Shown here: positions 16,794 through 25,933 of the stretch, piece by piece | How positions within the stretch are numbered: the first letter of the stretch is position 1 | How the letters are laid out: every line of letters begins with the position of its first letter | Assembly: GCA_035295125.1 (NCBI GenBank) | Contig: DATGJP010000020.1 | Coordinates: forward strand, 186,001-250,000 | Length of the DNA: 64,000 bases | Direction of reading: 5' to 3' | From: JAICMB01 sp035295125 | GTDB taxonomy: Bacteria; Acidobacteriota; Terriglobia; Bryobacterales; Bryobacteraceae | Notes under the pieces: model-generated | The model's input: only the letters and a program-made list of their open reading frames with translations | The model's database searches: none | Told to the model about the DNA's origin: nothing | Program-made: the position numbers and the translations under genes

Positions 16794-17771
16794 ATGAAGA
16801 GACGTAAACTTGGGAATCTTGAGGTTTCCGCCATCGGATACGGTTGCATGGGGCTCAGCTTCGGCTACGGTCCGCCGACGGAAAAGAACGAGGCTATCAA
16901 GGTAATCCGCGCCGCTTACGACGGCGGCGTGACCTTTTTCGATACCGCCGAAGCATATGGTCCATTTACGAATGAGGAACTCGTCGGCGAGGCGCTGGCG
17001 CCTGTTCGCGGCAAGGTAGTCATCGCGACGAAGTTCGGCTTCGAAAACGGAGTGCCAAGTCAGGGTACGAACAGCAAGCCAGAACGGATCAGGGCGGTGG
17101 CTGAAGCTGCCCTGAAGCGCCTCAACACCGACGTGATCGATCTGTTCTATCAACATCGGGTCGACCCGAACGTGCCTGTCGAAGATGTGGCGGGAACTGT
17201 CAAGGACCTCATTCAAGAGGGTAAGGTCAAGCACTTCGGCATGTCGGAGGCCGGCGCAACAAGCATTCGCCGCGCTCATGCTGTGCAGCCGGTGACGGCA
17301 CTCCAAAGTGAGTATTCGCTGTGGTGGCGAGAGCCCGAGAAAGAAATTCTTCCAACACTGGAGGAACTCGGTATCGGTTTGGTTCCATTCAGCCCGCTCG
17401 GGAAGGGCTTCCTGACGGGAGCGATCTCCGACAAGACGGAGTTCGAAAAGACAGACTTCCGTAATATCGTTCCGAGATTCACCGCGGAAGCCCGCGAGGC
17501 GAATCAGGCACTGGTCGAGGCGCTCGGAAGAATTGCGGATGAGAAAAAGGCAACCAAGGCACAGATTGCGCTGGCGTGGCTGCTCGCTCAGAAGCCCTGG
17601 ATCGTACCGATTCCGGGAACCACGAAGCTACACCGCCTGCAAGAGAATCTCGGCGGCGCAGAGGTAGAACTGACGCCGGAAGATCTGCACGCCATTCACG
17701 ATGCCATCTCCCCAATCCAGGTTCAGGGAGACAGGTATCCTGCTCAACTCCAGAGTCTTATAAACCGGTAG
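16794..17771 (+). CDS. Aldo/keto reductase (first of a tandem pair)
   Basis: 325 residues from ATG 16794; a GTG one codon earlier is possible. The AKR barrel is shown by GYGCMGLSFGYGP, FDTAEAYGPFTNEEL (catalytic Asp and Tyr), KVVIATKFGF (Lys), LFYQHRVD (His) and the NADPH-binding WIVPIPGTTK near the end. This branch (YhdN/AKR13-like) reduces aldehydes and ketones with NADPH. The next gene encodes a close paralogue 9 bp downstream, so both are co-transcribed, likely together with the cupin/CMD gene after them. No SD is obvious before this start. Confidence 0.9.
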   Translation: MKRRKLGNLEVSAIGYGCMGLSFGYGPPTEKNEAIKVIRAAYDGGVTFFDTAEAYGPFTNEELVGEALAPVRGKVVIATKFGFENGVPSQGTNSKPERIRAVAEAALKRLNTDVIDLFYQHRVDPNVPVEDVAGTVKDLIQEGKVKHFGMSEAGATSIRRAHAVQPVTALQSEYSLWWREPEKEILPTLEELGIGLVPFSPLGKGFLTGAISDKTEFEKTDFRNIVPRFTAEAREANQALVEALGRIADEKKATKAQIALAWLLAQKPWIVPIPGTTKLHRLQENLGGAEVELTPEDLHAIHDAISPIQVQGDRYPAQLQSLINR

Positions 17772-17780
17772 CGGCCTGAA

Positions 17781-18773
17781 ATGCAAAAGCGTATTCTCGG
17801 ACAAAACCTCAATGTCTCGGCTCTTGGCCTCGGCTGCATGAGCATGAGCACTGCCTATGGGCCGCCGGCGAACAAGGGCGAGATGATCAAGTTGATTCGC
17901 GCCGCCAATGACCGCGGTGTGACGATGTTCGATACGGCCGAAGCCTACGGACCATTCGCGAACGAAGAGCTGTTGGGCGAAGCGCTCGAGCCGATCCGCA
18001 ATCAGGTAGTGATTGCCACCAAGTTCGGTTTCGACATCGACCTCGAGACTGGCGAGCGCCGTGGCGGGACCAATAGCCGGCCCAAGCATATAAAGCGTGT
18101 GGCGGATGCCTGCCTGATGCGTTTGCGGACCGATCACATCGATCTCTACTATCAGCACCGCGTCGATCCTGACGTGCCGATCGAGGACGTGGCAGGAGCG
18201 GTCAAGGAATTGATATCCGAAGGTAAGGTCAAACACTTTGGTTTGTCGGAGGCGGGGGTTCAGACCATTCGCCGGGCGCACGCGGTCCAACCGATCGCTG
18301 CCGTGCAGAGCGAATACTCGCTGTTCTGGCGTGGTCCCGAAGCCGAGCTTCTGCCCGCCCTGGAAGAGCTTGGTATCGGGTTTGTGCCGTTTAGCCCACT
18401 CGGCGCCGGGTTTCTCACGGGCAAGATCGACGAGAATACGAAGTTCGATCCCACCGACTTCCGGAACCTCGTGCCTCGCTTTTCGCCCGAGGCGCGCAAG
18501 TCCAATATGGTTCTGGTCGACCTCGTCAAAGCCGTCGCGGAACGCAAGGGCGCCACACCCGCACAAGTTGCACTCGGCTGGCTGCTGTCACAAAAGCCGT
18601 GGATCGTGCCCATCCCAGGAACCACCAAGCTGCATCGAATGGACGAAAACCTTGGCGCACTGAATGTGGACCTTACAGAGGACGATCTCAAGCAGATCAA
18701 CGAAGCTGCTTCCAAGTTCACGCTCGAAGGGGCTCGCCTTCCTGAGGCTGCTCTAAGAATGACCGGGCGCTAA
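17781..18773 (+). CDS. Aldo/keto reductase (second of a tandem pair)
   Basis: 330 residues, strongly similar to the preceding protein along the entire length (for example FDTAEAYGPFANEEL, LYYQHRVDPDVP, WIVPIPGTTKLHR). It has the same Asp, Tyr, Lys and His catalytic set. An insertion after KFGFDIDLETGERRGG distinguishes it. Tandem duplication followed by divergence is the likely origin; the two may differ in substrate. Start ATG 17781 lies 9 bp after the previous stop. Confidence 0.9.
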   Translation: MQKRILGQNLNVSALGLGCMSMSTAYGPPANKGEMIKLIRAANDRGVTMFDTAEAYGPFANEELLGEALEPIRNQVVIATKFGFDIDLETGERRGGTNSRPKHIKRVADACLMRLRTDHIDLYYQHRVDPDVPIEDVAGAVKELISEGKVKHFGLSEAGVQTIRRAHAVQPIAAVQSEYSLFWRGPEAELLPALEELGIGFVPFSPLGAGFLTGKIDENTKFDPTDFRNLVPRFSPEARKSNMVLVDLVKAVAERKGATPAQVALGWLLSQKPWIVPIPGTTKLHRMDENLGALNVDLTEDDLKQINEAASKFTLEGARLPEAALRMTGR

Positions 18774-18823
18774 GTGCTTCCCTGAGTTGGGAACGGGAAT
18801 ACGCCACGGCGGAAGGGACCGCA

Positions 18824-19651
18824 ATGAGGATTTTCGTAGCGACTGTGATTTCGCTTTGCATGTTCGGCTCGGGCGCGACGGGCCAAACGTCTGAGAATCA
18901 GGAAACGATTAGAATTACACGAGGCGAGCCGCGGCCTTCCCGGCCCGCGCCCGCCGACAATTTCACCGGTTCCGTGCGGATCGATTCTTCGTTCCAGGCG
19001 ATTGCGCCGGCACGGATGGCCGGTGCTCGGGTTACGTTCGAGCCCGGCGCACGCACCGCTTGGCACTCGCACCCGCTTGGCCAAATCCTGATCGTGACAT
19101 CGGGCACCGGTCGCGTGCAGCGCTGGGGTGACCCCGTAGATGAAATACGGCAAGGAGATGTGGTCTGGATTCCACCGGGCCAGAAGCACTGGCACGGTGC
19201 CGCGCCGAACAGCTCGATGACGCACGTCGCCATCGTGGAGCAGCTCGAAGGCAAATCGGTCGAGTGGATGGAGAAGGTCAGCGATGCGCAGTACGGCGCG
19301 GCGCTCCGGGGTCAGACAGCGGGCAACAACACCAGCCCGCAGCCGCGACCGTCTCAGGGAGCGATCGGTGACTTCGCTCCCAAGTTGGCGGAGCTGACTG
19401 ACAAGGTGCTGTATGGCGATATCTGGGAGCGTCCGGAGCTGTCGAAGCGCGACCGAAGCCTGGTCACAGTGGCCGCGCTGATTGCCTTGAACCGTCCTGA
19501 CCAGTTGCGATCGCACCTGGTCAAAGCGCGCGAAAACGGCCTGACACAGGCGGAGTTGATCGAAACCATCACTCACCTGGCGTTTTATTCAGGATGGCCG
19601 AACGCGGTAAGCGCGATCGCTGTTGCCAGGGAAGTTTTCGAGAAGAAATGA
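18824..19651 (+). CDS. Secreted cupin / carboxymuconolactone decarboxylase fusion protein
   Basis: A 275-residue protein. Residues 1-20 look like a signal peptide (VISLCMFGSGATGQ). Residues 45-145 form a cupin with the metal site HSHPLGQ and a second His in PPGQKHWHG. Residues 185-275 form a CMD domain (YGDIWERPELSKRDRSLVTVAALIAL, then ETITHLAFYSGWPNA). Unlike the selenoprotein at 1.9-2.4 kb it has no CxxC in the CMD part. Fusions like this occur widely, often near aldo/keto reductases and hydrolases as here; the reaction is not established. It is followed by a hydrolase gene after 25 bp. Confidence 0.87.
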   Translation: MRIFVATVISLCMFGSGATGQTSENQETIRITRGEPRPSRPAPADNFTGSVRIDSSFQAIAPARMAGARVTFEPGARTAWHSHPLGQILIVTSGTGRVQRWGDPVDEIRQGDVVWIPPGQKHWHGAAPNSSMTHVAIVEQLEGKSVEWMEKVSDAQYGAALRGQTAGNNTSPQPRPSQGAIGDFAPKLAELTDKVLYGDIWERPELSKRDRSLVTVAALIALNRPDQLRSHLVKARENGLTQAELIETITHLAFYSGWPNAVSAIAVAREVFEKK

Positions 19652-19676
19652 AACGAAAGCCATCTGCGGAGAAATC

Positions 19677-20597
19677 ATGAGAGCTCAATTCATCGCGTTA
19701 TGCCTTTTCCCAGCCGTTCTCCTCACATCAGCAAGTGCTCAGGAAGCCAGAACGAGCGGTCCGGATCAGTCTCACCCGACAACAGTTATCAATCTCTGGC
19801 CGGCGGCCGCACCCGGGTCCGAGCAATGGAAGCAATCGGAGACGACGCTTGGTTCCGGCGATATGCAGCGAATTGTCAATGTGACTACGCCAACCCTGAC
19901 AGCCTACCTGCCGGATACGGCCACCGCGGCACGTACCGCGGTAATTATCGCCCCAGGCGGCGGTTTTATCTTTCTTGGCACAGAAAGTCAGGATGTCGCG
20001 AAATGGCTGGTGACCCGAGGTATTGCAGCATTCGTATTAAAGTACCGAACGGCTCAGATCGAAGGCCGCGACGAAGCGCAGTTAGATCAGTCCGGCGGCG
20101 CACGGTTCGGAGCTCAGCTTCGCGATCACGCCCTGATCGCCGAGGACGGCAAGTACGGTATTGCCGACGGCATTCAGGCTGTCAAAGTGGTTCGCGCGCG
20201 CGCCGCCGAATTGGGTGTCTCTCCCAATCGCATCGTCTTCATGGGATTCTCAGCCGGCGGGATGATCACTGAGTTCACCGCCATACAGCCCGATGCGAGC
20301 GCCCGCCCGAACTATGCGGCTCCAATTTATGGCGCGCCTTTTCCAGACGTGCCCCCGATACCACAGGGACTGCCGCCATTCTTCATGGCGATGGCGCAAG
20401 ACGACACACTCGCCGGCCCCCAGATCGCCGCTTTCTACGATGCTCTCAAGGGCGCCGGATACAAACCGGAATTTCACATCTATAACTCCGGCGGGCATGG
20501 CTGGGGCATGCGCAAACAAGGCAAAACCAGCGACCACTGGATCGACGAGTTTTACTACTGGCTGGAAGCGCAAGGACTGACGCGTCCGCCGAAGTAA
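19677..20597 (+). CDS. Secreted alpha/beta hydrolase (esterase/xylanase-associated type)
   Basis: 306 residues from ATG 19677, which has GGAG seven bases upstream and starts a signal peptide (FIALCLFPAVLLTSASAQ). The oxyanion-hole segment is IIAPGGGFIFL, the nucleophile serine is in GFSAGG, an aspartate follows in MAQDDTLAG, and the histidine is in SGGHGWG. This is the pattern of the acetyl-esterase-like lipases often mislabelled endo-1,4-beta-xylanase. It probably removes acyl groups from carbohydrates in the periplasm. It is part of the co-directional run that starts with the aldo/keto reductases. Confidence 0.87.
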   Translation: MRAQFIALCLFPAVLLTSASAQEARTSGPDQSHPTTVINLWPAAAPGSEQWKQSETTLGSGDMQRIVNVTTPTLTAYLPDTATAARTAVIIAPGGGFIFLGTESQDVAKWLVTRGIAAFVLKYRTAQIEGRDEAQLDQSGGARFGAQLRDHALIAEDGKYGIADGIQAVKVVRARAAELGVSPNRIVFMGFSAGGMITEFTAIQPDASARPNYAAPIYGAPFPDVPPIPQGLPPFFMAMAQDDTLAGPQIAAFYDALKGAGYKPEFHIYNSGGHGWGMRKQGKTSDHWIDEFYYWLEAQGLTRPPK

Positions 20598-20617
20598 CCC
20601 ATCACAGGAGTCAACCC

Positions 20618-21712
20618 ATGCGACGTTTCAGTAATATCTGGCTGTTCCCGGCCCTCGTTCTTATTTCAGCCAGTGCCCAGGAGACCAGGAAGAGCAAGCC
20701 ACAGCCGTTGATGATTCAGGAGCAAGGCAGCTTTGCTGTCGGCGGGTCAATCATAACGGCTCCCGGCACTTTCGATCCCATCCGGCAGGGCGCGTACAAC
20801 CCTGCAGGCACCGATCCCGCGGGGCAGACCTTGCATGGCGATCATGCGTACGTTTTCTATCAAGTCCCGGTAGATGCCAGAAAACTTCCTCTCGTCTTCT
20901 GGCATGGCCACGGGCAGTCCGCCAGGACGTGGGAGACAACCCCGGACGGGCGTGAGGGATTCCAAAACATTTTCCTGCGCCGCCGCTTCCCGGTCTACCT
21001 TATCGACCAGCCCCGGCGTGGCCGGGCGGCGCGCAGCACACAGCCGGTCACCATTACGGCTACGCCCGACGAGCAGCTCTGGTTCGGCATCTTCCGGCTC
21101 GGCGTCTGGCCGAATCTTTATCCGGGCGTGCAGTTCTCGCGCGATGCGGAAGCGCTCAACCAGTTCTTCCGGCAGATGCTCCCGAACACCGGCCCCTATG
21201 ACGTGCAGGTCAATTCGGACGCGGTTTCGGCGCTATTCGACAAGATTGGGCCAGGCATTCTGGTCACCCACTCACAGAGCGGTGGGCTGGGCTGGCGCAC
21301 GGCTATCAAGAACAGGAGTGTCCGCGCTGTCGTCTCCTTCGAGCCCGGCTTCGACTTTCCTTTCCCCGAGGGCGACGTTCCGCCGCTGAACTTTGGCGGC
21401 AGAGCGCTGAGTGCCATTACCGTGCCTCGGGCGGAGTTCATGCTGCTTACGAAGATTCCGATCGTCATCTATTACGGTGACAACATCCCCGCGGAGTCGA
21501 GCGTGAATCCGGGCCAGGAGCAATGGCGGATCTTTCTCGAAATGGCCAGGAAGTGGCGGGATGTCGTGAATGCCCGCGGCGGCGATGTCACCCTTGTGCA
21601 TCTGCCGGAAATCGGAATCCGCGGGAACACTCATTTCCCGATGTCGGATATGAACAACGTTCAAGTTGCGGATCAGATGTCGAAGTTCCTGTCACAGAAG
21701 AAGCTGGACTAA
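20618..21712 (+). CDS. Secreted alpha/beta hydrolase
   Basis: A 364-residue protein with a signal peptide (IWLFPALVLISASAQ) very similar to that of the preceding gene, which suggests a shared origin of the leaders. LVFWHGHGQSARTWE is the oxyanion region and VTHSQSGG holds the nucleophile serine. A late NTHFPM segment probably carries the histidine. Similar proteins are found in Acidobacteria and fungi as large secreted esterases. It begins 20 bp after the previous stop with AGGAG upstream, and is the last gene of the run. No terminator is clear in the 138 bp that follow. Confidence 0.85.
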   Translation: MRRFSNIWLFPALVLISASAQETRKSKPQPLMIQEQGSFAVGGSIITAPGTFDPIRQGAYNPAGTDPAGQTLHGDHAYVFYQVPVDARKLPLVFWHGHGQSARTWETTPDGREGFQNIFLRRRFPVYLIDQPRRGRAARSTQPVTITATPDEQLWFGIFRLGVWPNLYPGVQFSRDAEALNQFFRQMLPNTGPYDVQVNSDAVSALFDKIGPGILVTHSQSGGLGWRTAIKNRSVRAVVSFEPGFDFPFPEGDVPPLNFGGRALSAITVPRAEFMLLTKIPIVIYYGDNIPAESSVNPGQEQWRIFLEMARKWRDVVNARGGDVTLVHLPEIGIRGNTHFPMSDMNNVQVADQMSKFLSQKKLD

Positions 21713-21850
21713 TTCGCTCTCCAAACTACGCGTGCTCGCTTACCCGACAGAACTTGACCGCGCTGTGACATATCCTGTACTCCGGCGGTGGATTTCGGCC
21801 TCACGATGGAATCGTCCTGAAGGCGCCTGACGGCGACCTCGTATTGCCTC

Positions 21851-22324
21851 TTATTGCGCGGTCAGCTCTTTCTCGCTGACGTTCCGGGCTTCTATAGCTT
21901 TGACGGAATTTGCAAATGCCTTTTCCAAAACACTCCGGCCAACGGTCCGAACCACGATGCCGAGCAACCGTCCCTTGAGATTCTTGCCGTCGCGTATGAC
22001 GACCAGGTCAATGTCAGTTGTGCCGTCAGGATGACGTGTGAAGGTGTAGACGTGGCCGGACGCACCTCCCCAGAGGTTGGAGTCAGTCGTCGTGAGGACA
22101 ACATGATTGGGGTCCGACCAGTCGTAGTGCAGGCGTTCCCAGATGCCGCCTGAGCCTTCGGTTACGTCAGCCTCGGAACGGCCGAGGTGATGCACCGTGA
22201 GATACTCGTCGGCGCTGTTGCCAAAGAGCTTCGCGCGGCCCGGTCCGAAGTCGGTAAGGCCCGCGATGTATTGCTCGGGCGTCAAGGTGGTCCTCTGGTG
22301 GAAGTGAATTTCTGTGTGCGTCAT
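21851..22324 (-). CDS. SRPBCC/polyketide cyclase-like protein
   Basis: 157 residues from the second of two adjacent ATG codons (22324), which has GGAGAA at a suitable distance; the first ATG (22327) is too close to it. The sequence (MTHTEIHFHQRTTLTPEQY, FGNSADEYLTVHHLG, GGIWERLHYDWSDPNHVVL, GHVYTFTRHPDGTTDIDLVV) fits the START/SRPBCC ligand-binding fold. Such proteins bind hydrophobic small molecules; the ligand is unknown. It is downstream of the sigma-54 activator gene on the same strand. Confidence 0.75.
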   Translation of the reverse strand: MTHTEIHFHQRTTLTPEQYIAGLTDFGPGRAKLFGNSADEYLTVHHLGRSEADVTEGSGGIWERLHYDWSDPNHVVLTTTDSNLWGGASGHVYTFTRHPDGTTDIDLVVIRDGKNLKGRLLGIVVRTVGRSVLEKAFANSVKAIEARNVSEKELTAQ

Positions 22325-22475
22325 CATCGTTCTCCTTTTGATGAAACTGCCATAAGAGAACATCGCAACCGGCTGTCCATCCGCAAACCGCTGAAAGAAA
22401 ACAAAGGGGGTATCACGATCCCGCCGCAGGCTCAGCAAAATGACGAAGGAAGAGCAACTGGAAAAGAACGTGACG

Positions 22476-24266
22476 CTATTTCGACGGAGGGTGCTTCTGC
22501 CCGTACTTATCGATGCCGAGCCGCTTGATCTTCGATTCCAATGTCTGCCGTGGAATGCCGAGTTTCGCCGCCGCCCCGGAAGGTCCCGCGATGCGGCCAT
22601 GGCTGTCTGCCAATGCGGCTTCGATCATCTCGACTTCGCGATCGGCCAGGGCCAGAAGCCCTCCGTGCGGCCGCGCGGATTCCGCCGGTTCAAGTTTCAA
22701 CCAGCTCTCGTCGACTTCGAACGTATCGCTTTCACTCAGAATGACGGCGCGTTCCACCACGTTCTGCAGTTCGCGGATGTTCCCAGGCCAAGGGTAGGCC
22801 CTCAACTTCTGCAGCGTCTGCCGGCCTATATTGCGGATCGTTTTGCCGCTGCCTTTGGCAAAGCGCCCGACGAAGTACTCAACCAGCAGCGGAACGTCTT
22901 CCGCGCGCTCGCGAAGCGGCGGCACCGCGATCGGAAAGACATTCAACCTGTAGAAAAGATCCTGCCGGAAGGTCCCCTGAGTGACAGCGGCAGGCAGGTC
23001 CCGATTGGTTGCCGCAATCAGGCGCACATCCACCTTGACTGGATAATTGCTTCCCACCCGCTCGAATTCTCGCTCCTGCAGCACACGCAGCAGCGCGATC
23101 TGAGTCTCCATCGGCAGTTCGCCGATTTCGTCGAGGAAGATCGTCCCGCCGTCGGCGGCTTCAAACCTCCCCAGGCGCCGCTGCAGCGCGCCGGTAAAGG
23201 CGCCTTTTTCGTGTCCGAAAAGCTCGGAAGCAATTAGCGATTGTGGAATCGCGGCGCAGTTGACCCGCACGAACGCTCTCGTCGCGCGTTTCGACCTCCG
23301 ATGCAGCGCCCGAGCGACCAGTTCTTTGCCCGTTCCCGTCTCGCCCAGAATGAGAACTGTGGAATCTGAAGGCGCAACCTTCTCCACGTGCTTCACCACC
23401 TGGCGCATGGGTTTCGAAGAGCCGACAATCTCCTCAAACATCGAAGTGCGATCGATTTCCTCCCGGAGCGCAAGGTTCTCGTTCCGAAGCCGCTCTTCCG
23501 TCCTTTTCCGGTCGTCGATGTCGGTCGCCGTTGCGTACCATCTGATAATCCGGCCGTGTTCGTCTTTTAGCGGGTCGTATTGAACGAGCTGCCAGCGATG
23601 CTGCCCGCTCCTGAAGAGCGCGCGCATTTCCAGATCGAACGGGAGTCCCTCCAGAAGTCCAATTCTGCGCTCCTCGCGTACCCGGTCTACGTCCTCAGGA
23701 TGGAAGACGCGCGCAAAAAAGCCTTTGTCGTTCGCTTCGCCTATCTTCAGGCCAGTGACATCCCGAGCCACCCGGTTCGCGTAGAGTGTCGCGCCATCTG
23801 GCGCTAGAACCACGATGGATTGGCGAATAGCATCGGTGATTGTGCGGAGATCCTCTTCGTTTTGCTGTAATGTCTTCTCGGCGCATTTGCGGTCGTGGAT
23901 GTCACTGTTGATCCCATACCAGCGGACGAGGTTGCCGTGCTCGTCATAGACCGGCGCCGCCGATATAAGAAACCAGCGATACTCTCCGTCGGCACGGCAA
24001 AAGCGGGCTTCGGTTTGGCCGGTCTTTGGGAACTCGAGAAGACTCTGCCACCACTTCTGGAATCCTTTCGCGTCGTCCGGGTGAAGCGTGGATTTCCAGC
24101 CGTCGTAAATCCGGTCGTTAGACAGGCCGCTGTACTGAAGAAACCGCTGGTTGACGTATTCCGGAAAGCCATCGGGACGACACGACCAGGCAAGTGCCGG
24201 CATGCCATCAATGAAGGCTCGAAGTTCCAGGGGAGCCCAACTTTCCAATGCGCCGCTACCGGCCAT
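22476..24266 (-). CDS. Sigma-54-dependent transcriptional activator with two PAS domains
   Basis: 596 residues. Two PAS/PAC units (about 15-130 and 140-255, each ending with DIHDRK or DIDDRK) precede an AAA+ domain with Walker A GETGTGKE (308-315), the sigma-54 contact loop GAFTGA (355-360) and Walker B GGTIFLDE (373-380). The C-terminus LGIPRQTLESKIKRLGI is a Fis-type helix-turn-helix. There is no receiver domain, so the signal likely enters through the PAS domains. I see no convincing -24/-12 promoter in the window, so targets are unknown. The downstream SRPBCC gene could be one. Confidence 0.93.
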   Translation of the reverse strand: MAGSGALESWAPLELRAFIDGMPALAWSCRPDGFPEYVNQRFLQYSGLSNDRIYDGWKSTLHPDDAKGFQKWWQSLLEFPKTGQTEARFCRADGEYRWFLISAAPVYDEHGNLVRWYGINSDIHDRKCAEKTLQQNEEDLRTITDAIRQSIVVLAPDGATLYANRVARDVTGLKIGEANDKGFFARVFHPEDVDRVREERRIGLLEGLPFDLEMRALFRSGQHRWQLVQYDPLKDEHGRIIRWYATATDIDDRKRTEERLRNENLALREEIDRTSMFEEIVGSSKPMRQVVKHVEKVAPSDSTVLILGETGTGKELVARALHRRSKRATRAFVRVNCAAIPQSLIASELFGHEKGAFTGALQRRLGRFEAADGGTIFLDEIGELPMETQIALLRVLQEREFERVGSNYPVKVDVRLIAATNRDLPAAVTQGTFRQDLFYRLNVFPIAVPPLRERAEDVPLLVEYFVGRFAKGSGKTIRNIGRQTLQKLRAYPWPGNIRELQNVVERAVILSESDTFEVDESWLKLEPAESARPHGGLLALADREVEMIEAALADSHGRIAGPSGAAAKLGIPRQTLESKIKRLGIDKYGQKHPPSK

Positions 24267-24348
24267 GCCGCATTATACTGCCGCCTCGGCGCGCTCAACG
24301 GAGCACACCATCACGCCGGCAGCTATCAAGAGCCGAACGAGCGAAAAC

Positions 24349-25149
24349 TCAAGCGACGTGCCGTAGCCGAACGATGAGCGCCGCTGGAATCTCACTGAAC
24401 CGCCCATTCCACGACAATGGCGTGGTGCCCCCAGAGTTCTCCGGCGGGAAGGCCTGTTCCTCGATGCCGTCAAGCACCAGGCCGGCAGTAAGCGCCGGCG
24501 CCAGCAACAAGCTGAGAGGCCGATGGAAGTAGGGGTGTGGGACGGGTTGGCCGTGCATCGCCAGCCCAACTTGTGTGAAGGGGGTTTTGTAAGGGGCGAT
24601 CTTTACGGAATACGTAGAGACAAGGGTGCCATGCCGGTCCTCCAGTTCGCCCATTTGGACGGTCGCCGGATTGTTGAAGCAGGGATGCAAAACAGAGAAC
24701 ACAAACCGTCCTCCAGGCTTTAACAAGACGGCCAGGACAGTCATCAGCGGTTCGATTTCGGCCATGTCCATCAACGCCATATTGCATAGAGCCCCATCAA
24801 ATCCGCCGGGCCCAAGACCCAATAAAGCCTCCCTATCGGTCGCGTCGACGACCCGGTAGTCGACATTCAATACCGCGGGGTGACTGGCCGCAATTGCAAT
24901 CATCGCGGCTGAAATATCAATAGCGGTCACTCTGGCCTTTGCGGTTGCCAGACGGCGAGACGTCAGGCCATTTCCGCAGGCTATATCCAGAAGTCGCTCA
25001 CCCGGCTGTGGCTCAAGAAGCCTCTCTACGGCGGGCCAGAGAAGGATGTTGAAGAAATCGTTTCCTTCTCCCATGCGCTCGTTCCAGAATTCCGCGTTTC
25101 TATTCCATGCGTCTCTAGCCTGTGTGTTCTCGTTCTCGATCAGTGACAT
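24349..25149 (-). CDS. Class I SAM-dependent methyltransferase
   Basis: 266 residues from ATG 25149; a GTG at 25167 is also possible. Motif I is LLDIACGNGLTSRRLA, the acidic ribose contact is in VTAIDISAAMI, and LCNMALMDMAEIEPL is motif IV. The C-terminal PHPYFHRPLSLLLAPAL and late WNGRFSEIPAALIVRLR segments are typical of a UbiE-like soil family of unknown substrate. It is 82 bp upstream of the sigma-54 activator gene on the same strand, possibly in one transcript. Confidence 0.87.
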   Translation of the reverse strand: MSLIENENTQARDAWNRNAEFWNERMGEGNDFFNILLWPAVERLLEPQPGERLLDIACGNGLTSRRLATAKARVTAIDISAAMIAIAASHPAVLNVDYRVVDATDREALLGLGPGGFDGALCNMALMDMAEIEPLMTVLAVLLKPGGRFVFSVLHPCFNNPATVQMGELEDRHGTLVSTYSVKIAPYKTPFTQVGLAMHGQPVPHPYFHRPLSLLLAPALTAGLVLDGIEEQAFPPENSGGTTPLSWNGRFSEIPAALIVRLRHVA

Positions 25150-25283
25150 TTGAACCTGGCGCCTCACAACCAGCGTAGCGACTATAGAAAAAGCCGGACA
25201 GAAGCGATACGTTCACCGCACGATGTGCCAACAGTACGTTGACAAGGCTGTATCAGTATTGCAAGCCAACATAAACTGATCCT

Positions 25284-25928
25284 ATGCGCATCGGAATACT
25301 CGGATCCGGATTGATGGGTGGCAAGCTCGGGACAATATTCGCACGGGCCGGCCATGATGTGGTCTTCAGCTACTCCCGCAGTCGCCAAAAGCTGAAAGAT
25401 TTGGCCGAGTCTGCCGGCGCCAATGCGCATGTGGGAACACCCGCCGAAGCGGTTCAAACTGCCGACGCCGTGTTGCTAGCCGTACATTGGACGCGCATCG
25501 ATGACGCCCTGCCGCGGGCCGGTGCTTTGGAAGGCAAGACCCTGCTGACGTGCTCGCTGCCCATGAGCAACGACGACACCCACCTGATCATCGGGCACAC
25601 GACTTCCGGCGCGGAGGCGTTGGCCGCCAGAATTCCTGGAGCGCACGTGGTTTCCGCCTTCAGCACGGTTCCCAGCGAGGTCCTGTTCCCGGTGTTCGAG
25701 AAACGCGAAACAAAGCCGCGGCCGGACCTCGTTTATTGCGGCGACGACAAGGGAGCAAAAGACACTGTCGCCGGCCTCATCCGCGATGTTGGTTTCGATC
25801 CCGTCGACTTGGGGCCGTTGTCGATGGCGCGATATGTCGAACCGTTCTCACTGCTGAATGCGGAAATCGCATACAACGGTGGGGACGGCCCGGAGTTGGC
25901 CTATCGCTTCGAGCGCGTTTCAAAATAG
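25284..25928 (+). CDS. NADPH-dependent F420 reductase-like NAD(P)-binding oxidoreductase
   Basis: A 214-residue Rossmann protein starting MRIGILGSGLMGGKLG (dinucleotide-binding GxGxxG), followed by FSYSRS, which can bind the NADP phosphate, and VLLAVHWTRIDDAL. The GAHVVSAFSTVPSEVLF segment is characteristic of the family that includes F420H2:NADP oxidoreductase and the N-terminal domain of similar enzymes. Without F420 biosynthesis genes in view, F420 use is only possible. The next gene starts 5 bp downstream, so the two are co-transcribed. Confidence 0.85.
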   Translation: MRIGILGSGLMGGKLGTIFARAGHDVVFSYSRSRQKLKDLAESAGANAHVGTPAEAVQTADAVLLAVHWTRIDDALPRAGALEGKTLLTCSLPMSNDDTHLIIGHTTSGAEALAARIPGAHVVSAFSTVPSEVLFPVFEKRETKPRPDLVYCGDDKGAKDTVAGLIRDVGFDPVDLGPLSMARYVEPFSLLNAEIAYNGGDGPELAYRFERVSK

Positions 25929-25933
25929 ATGAG

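Noticed and set aside
21756..21790. Promoter-like TTGACC with TGTACT on the plus strand
   Set aside because: No plus-strand gene follows; the downstream genes are on the minus strand.
22440..23237. 265-codon plus-strand frame over the sigma-54 activator gene
   Set aside because: Antisense shadow of the AAA+ domain; no protein-like motifs of its own.
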